DNA of 20,585 nucleotides from the NCBI GenBank assembly GCA_041674345.1, contig JBAYVY010000017.1, forward strand, positions 1-20,585, read 5' to 3'. This document shows positions 19,231 to 20,585 of the stretch, piece after piece. The stretch comes from JBAYVY01 sp041674345. GTDB lineage: Bacteria; Planctomycetota; Phycisphaerae; Phycisphaerales; Zrk34. A model generated the notes under the pieces. The model was not told the DNA's origin. It made no database searches and worked only from the letters and a program-made list of their open reading frames with translations. The translations under genes were made by a program, and so were the position numbers. Within the stretch, counting starts at the first letter, position 1, and every line of letters begins with the position of its first letter.

Positions 19231-20585
19231 CAACGATCCGACACCCCCACTGATCGCTGTCGAACATCTGTCCAAACGCTTCGGACTCGTGCGGGCGCTG
19301 GACGATGTTTCACTCCATTTCCGGGCCGGTGAAATACACGGAATCATCGGGGAAAACGGGGCGGGCAAAAGCACGCTGATGAATCTGCTGGCGGGGATCG
19401 TCGCGCCCGACGTCGGGACGATTCACTGGCGGGGCCGGGCCGTCACGTTCGCCGATCCCGCCGAGGCGATCCGGCGGGGTATCGCGATGGTGCATCAGGA
19501 ACTCAACCTCGTCAGTGAACTGTCGGCGGCGGAGAACATTTTTCTGGGGCGGGAACCCCCCGGAATCCCCGGAAATTGGGGCGGCTTTTTCATCGACCGT
19601 CGTACGCAAAACGCGCGGGCCGCTGAATACCTGGCGCAAGTTTCCGGGGGCGGGGCGGACATCGACCCAACCACCCTCGTGAAAAACCTCGGTCTGGCGC
19701 AGCGGCAACGGGTGGAAATCGCCAGGGCGTTATCGACCGATGCGCGGGTGTTGATACTCGACGAGCCGACGGCGGTGCTGGGACGAAACGATGTCGAAAA
19801 CCTGTTCAACGTGGTGCGACAGTTCCGGGGGCGGGGGCAATTAATTGCCCCCGCCGGGTGCGTGATTTACATTTCGCATCTGCTCAATGAGGTCAAAGCG
19901 CTGTGCGACCGCATCACGGTGCTGCGCGATGGGCGGGTGGTGACGACGCTGGACGCCGATCAGGTGCGGCAAACCAGCGAACAACAACTGGCGTCGCTGA
20001 TGGTGGGCCGGACGATGACGGATCACTTCCCCCGGCGGGGGCAATTAATTGCCCCCGCCCCCGGAATCCCCGGAACCCCCGGAAGCGTTGCGCTCGAAGT
20101 CTCGCATCTGTCGGTGACCGGCCGCGTGCGCGATGTGTCGTTCAGCGTGCGGCGAGGCGAGATACTCGGCTTCGCGGGGCTGATCGGGGCCGGTCGCACC
20201 GAACTGGGCGAAGCGCTGGTCGGCCTGCGACGGAAAACCGGCGAAGTGAAAATCGGCGGCCAATCGCCGCCGCTGCGTAACGTGCATGATGCGATGCGTC
20301 ACGGACTGGCGTATCTGTCGGAGGATCGCCGGGGATGCGGGCTGGTGATGGGCATGAGCATCGCGCACAACATGACGCTGGCGGCGATGCGACGTTTCGC
20401 GGATCGTCACGCCGAGCGCGTCGCGGTGGATGAACAGGTCGAACGACTGAGCATCAAAATCGGCGACGCGGGCGACATGATCGGCACACTGTCCGGCGGC
20501 AATCAGCAGAAGGTCGCCATCGCCAAGTGGCTGCTCGTCAAGCCGCGGGTGATGATTCTCGACGAGCCGACGCGGGGCGTCGATA
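19199..20585 (+). CDS. Sugar ABC transporter ATP-binding protein (RbsA/MglA type), 5' part
   Basis: Double-ATPase subunit of a carbohydrate-uptake-2 ABC importer; 462 codons are visible and the gene runs past the window end. Domain 1: Walker A GENGAGKST near 51-59, Q-loop AMVHQELNL, a signature-like LGLAQRQRVEIARAL, Walker B VLILDEPTAVL. Domain 2: the degenerate Walker A GLIGAGRTEL typical of this family, the LSGGNQQKVAIAKWLL signature and ILDEPTRGVD at the edge. ATG 19199 is the likely start; its first 17 codons come from a heptamer array. Four extra in-frame segments (PPGIPGNWGG, SGGGADI, RGRGQLIAPAG, RRGQLIAPAPGIPGTPG) are made of repeat DNA. Whether the protein still works is unknown, though no frame is broken. 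The permease should lie to the right. Confidence 0.9.
   Translation, partial: MPSPNHPITQSNDPTPPLIAVEHLSKRFGLVRALDDVSLHFRAGEIHGIIGENGAGKSTLMNLLAGIVAPDVGTIHWRGRAVTFADPAEAIRRGIAMVHQELNLVSELSAAENIFLGREPPGIPGNWGGFFIDRRTQNARAAEYLAQVSGGGADIDPTTLVKNLGLAQRQRVEIARALSTDARVLILDEPTAVLGRNDVENLFNVVRQFRGRGQLIAPAGCVIYISHLLNEVKALCDRITVLRDGRVVTTLDADQVRQTSEQQLASLMVGRTMTDHFPRRGQLIAPAPGIPGTPGSVALEVSHLSVTGRVRDVSFSVRRGEILGFAGLIGAGRTELGEALVGLRRKTGEVKIGGQSPPLRNVHDAMRHGLAYLSEDRRGCGLVMGMSIAHNMTLAAMRRFADRHAERVAVDEQVERLSIKIGDAGDMIGTLSGGNQQKVAIAKWLLVKPRVMILDEPTRGVD
19556..19580. repeat. Doubled CCCCGGAA unit in the ABC ATPase
   Basis: CCCCCCGGAATCCCCGGAAA followed by TTGGGG is translated PPGIPGNWG, after FLGRE and before FFIDRR, where relatives go directly from the one to the other. 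It resembles the tail of copy B at 20058-20085. Confidence 0.75.
19821..19855. repeat. In-frame palindromic element, copy A, in the ABC ATPase
   Basis: AGTTCCGGGGG (19821-19831) runs into a perfect 26-bp palindrome (19830-19855) centred on GGGGGCAATTAATTGCCCCC. It is translated RGRGQLIAPAG between the Walker B helix and VIYISHLLNEV, where RbsA-type proteins have no such insert. 36 bp around it (19823-19858) are identical to copy B in reverse orientation. Confidence 0.92.
20029..20085. repeat. In-frame palindromic element, copy B, with a triple CCCCGGAA tail
   Basis: The same 26-bp palindrome (20034-20059) is followed by CCCCCGGAA (20058), TCCCCGGAA (20067) and CCCCCGGAAG (20076). It is translated RRGQLIAPAPGIPGTPGS in the linker between the two ATPase domains. 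Because the core is a perfect palindrome read in the same phase, both copies encode the same peptide although inserted in opposite orientations. Confidence 0.92.

Noticed and set aside
18902..19253. Two overlapping small plus-strand open frames after the response regulator (to 19129 and 18957-19253)
   Set aside because: Both translate the 27-bp repeat, the terminator stem or the TCACCCAA array; no evidence they are genes.
1..20585. tRNA or rRNA genes, transposase genes
   Set aside because: None was recognised on either strand; the repeats have no mobilising enzyme within the window.

Overview
The window looks like a piece of a GC-rich planctomycete chromosome, probably of the class Phycisphaerae. 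This is inferred from a PEP-CTERM surface protein, an HTH-receiver response regulator, a nuoJKLMN block and abundant short GC-rich palindromic repeats. No rRNA or tRNA is present to fix the lineage.

Layout. At 1-5808 on the minus strand lies a block of membrane subunits of NADH:quinone oxidoreductase (complex I), nuoJ-nuoK-nuoL-nuoM-nuoN, with nuoN cut by the window edge. Divergent from it is ruvC (6060-6551), then a large antisense PEP-CTERM gene (6620-9184), then ruvA (9506) and 6-phosphogluconolactonase (10181). A HigB/HI1419-type toxin-antitoxin pair follows at 11104-11726. Next, on the minus strand, come a possible gene remnant, an orphan Imm42-like protein, an SDR oxidoreductase, recJ, truD, a stand-alone glycogen-binding (CBM48-like) protein and an MTH1187-type thiamine-binding protein. 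The right end, on the plus strand, has an HTH-receiver response regulator and the first 462 codons of a sugar ABC transporter ATPase (RbsA/MglA type), cut by the window end. The genes are mostly housekeeping: respiration, Holliday-junction processing, single-strand exonuclease, tRNA modification and pentose phosphate metabolism. The DNA between and inside them is not ordinary.

The most unusual content is a dense, modular set of short repeats. (1) At least ten loci carry arrays of 7-8 nt words, a different word at almost each locus, and most are arranged as facing inverted arms around a short spacer. (2) The word CCCCGGAA/TTCCGGGG occurs 19 times, mostly inside genes and in all three reading frames within recJ alone. 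(3) Small perfect palindromes sit in coding sequence without breaking the frame: two copies in the ABC ATPase share 36 identical bases in opposite orientation, one is in nuoL, and one supplies the last codons of nuoJ and recurs 14 kb away. Repeat material also supplies the last 44 residues of NuoM, an internal segment of RecJ and probably the N-terminus of the ABC ATPase. This resembles the in-frame palindromic elements of Rickettsia, but I recognise no mobilising enzyme in the window. It is the best candidate for an undescribed system.

A second pattern concerns starts. Five genes (ruvC, ruvA, the toxin, recJ and the MTH1187 gene) have a TAnnnT box ending exactly 6 nt before the chosen ATG, as expected for leaderless mRNAs. 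Other genes have a clear Shine-Dalgarno sequence (PEP-CTERM gene, Imm42-like gene, SDR, antitoxin). Long open frames antisense to nuoL, recJ, truD and SDR are GC-bias shadows and are not annotated.
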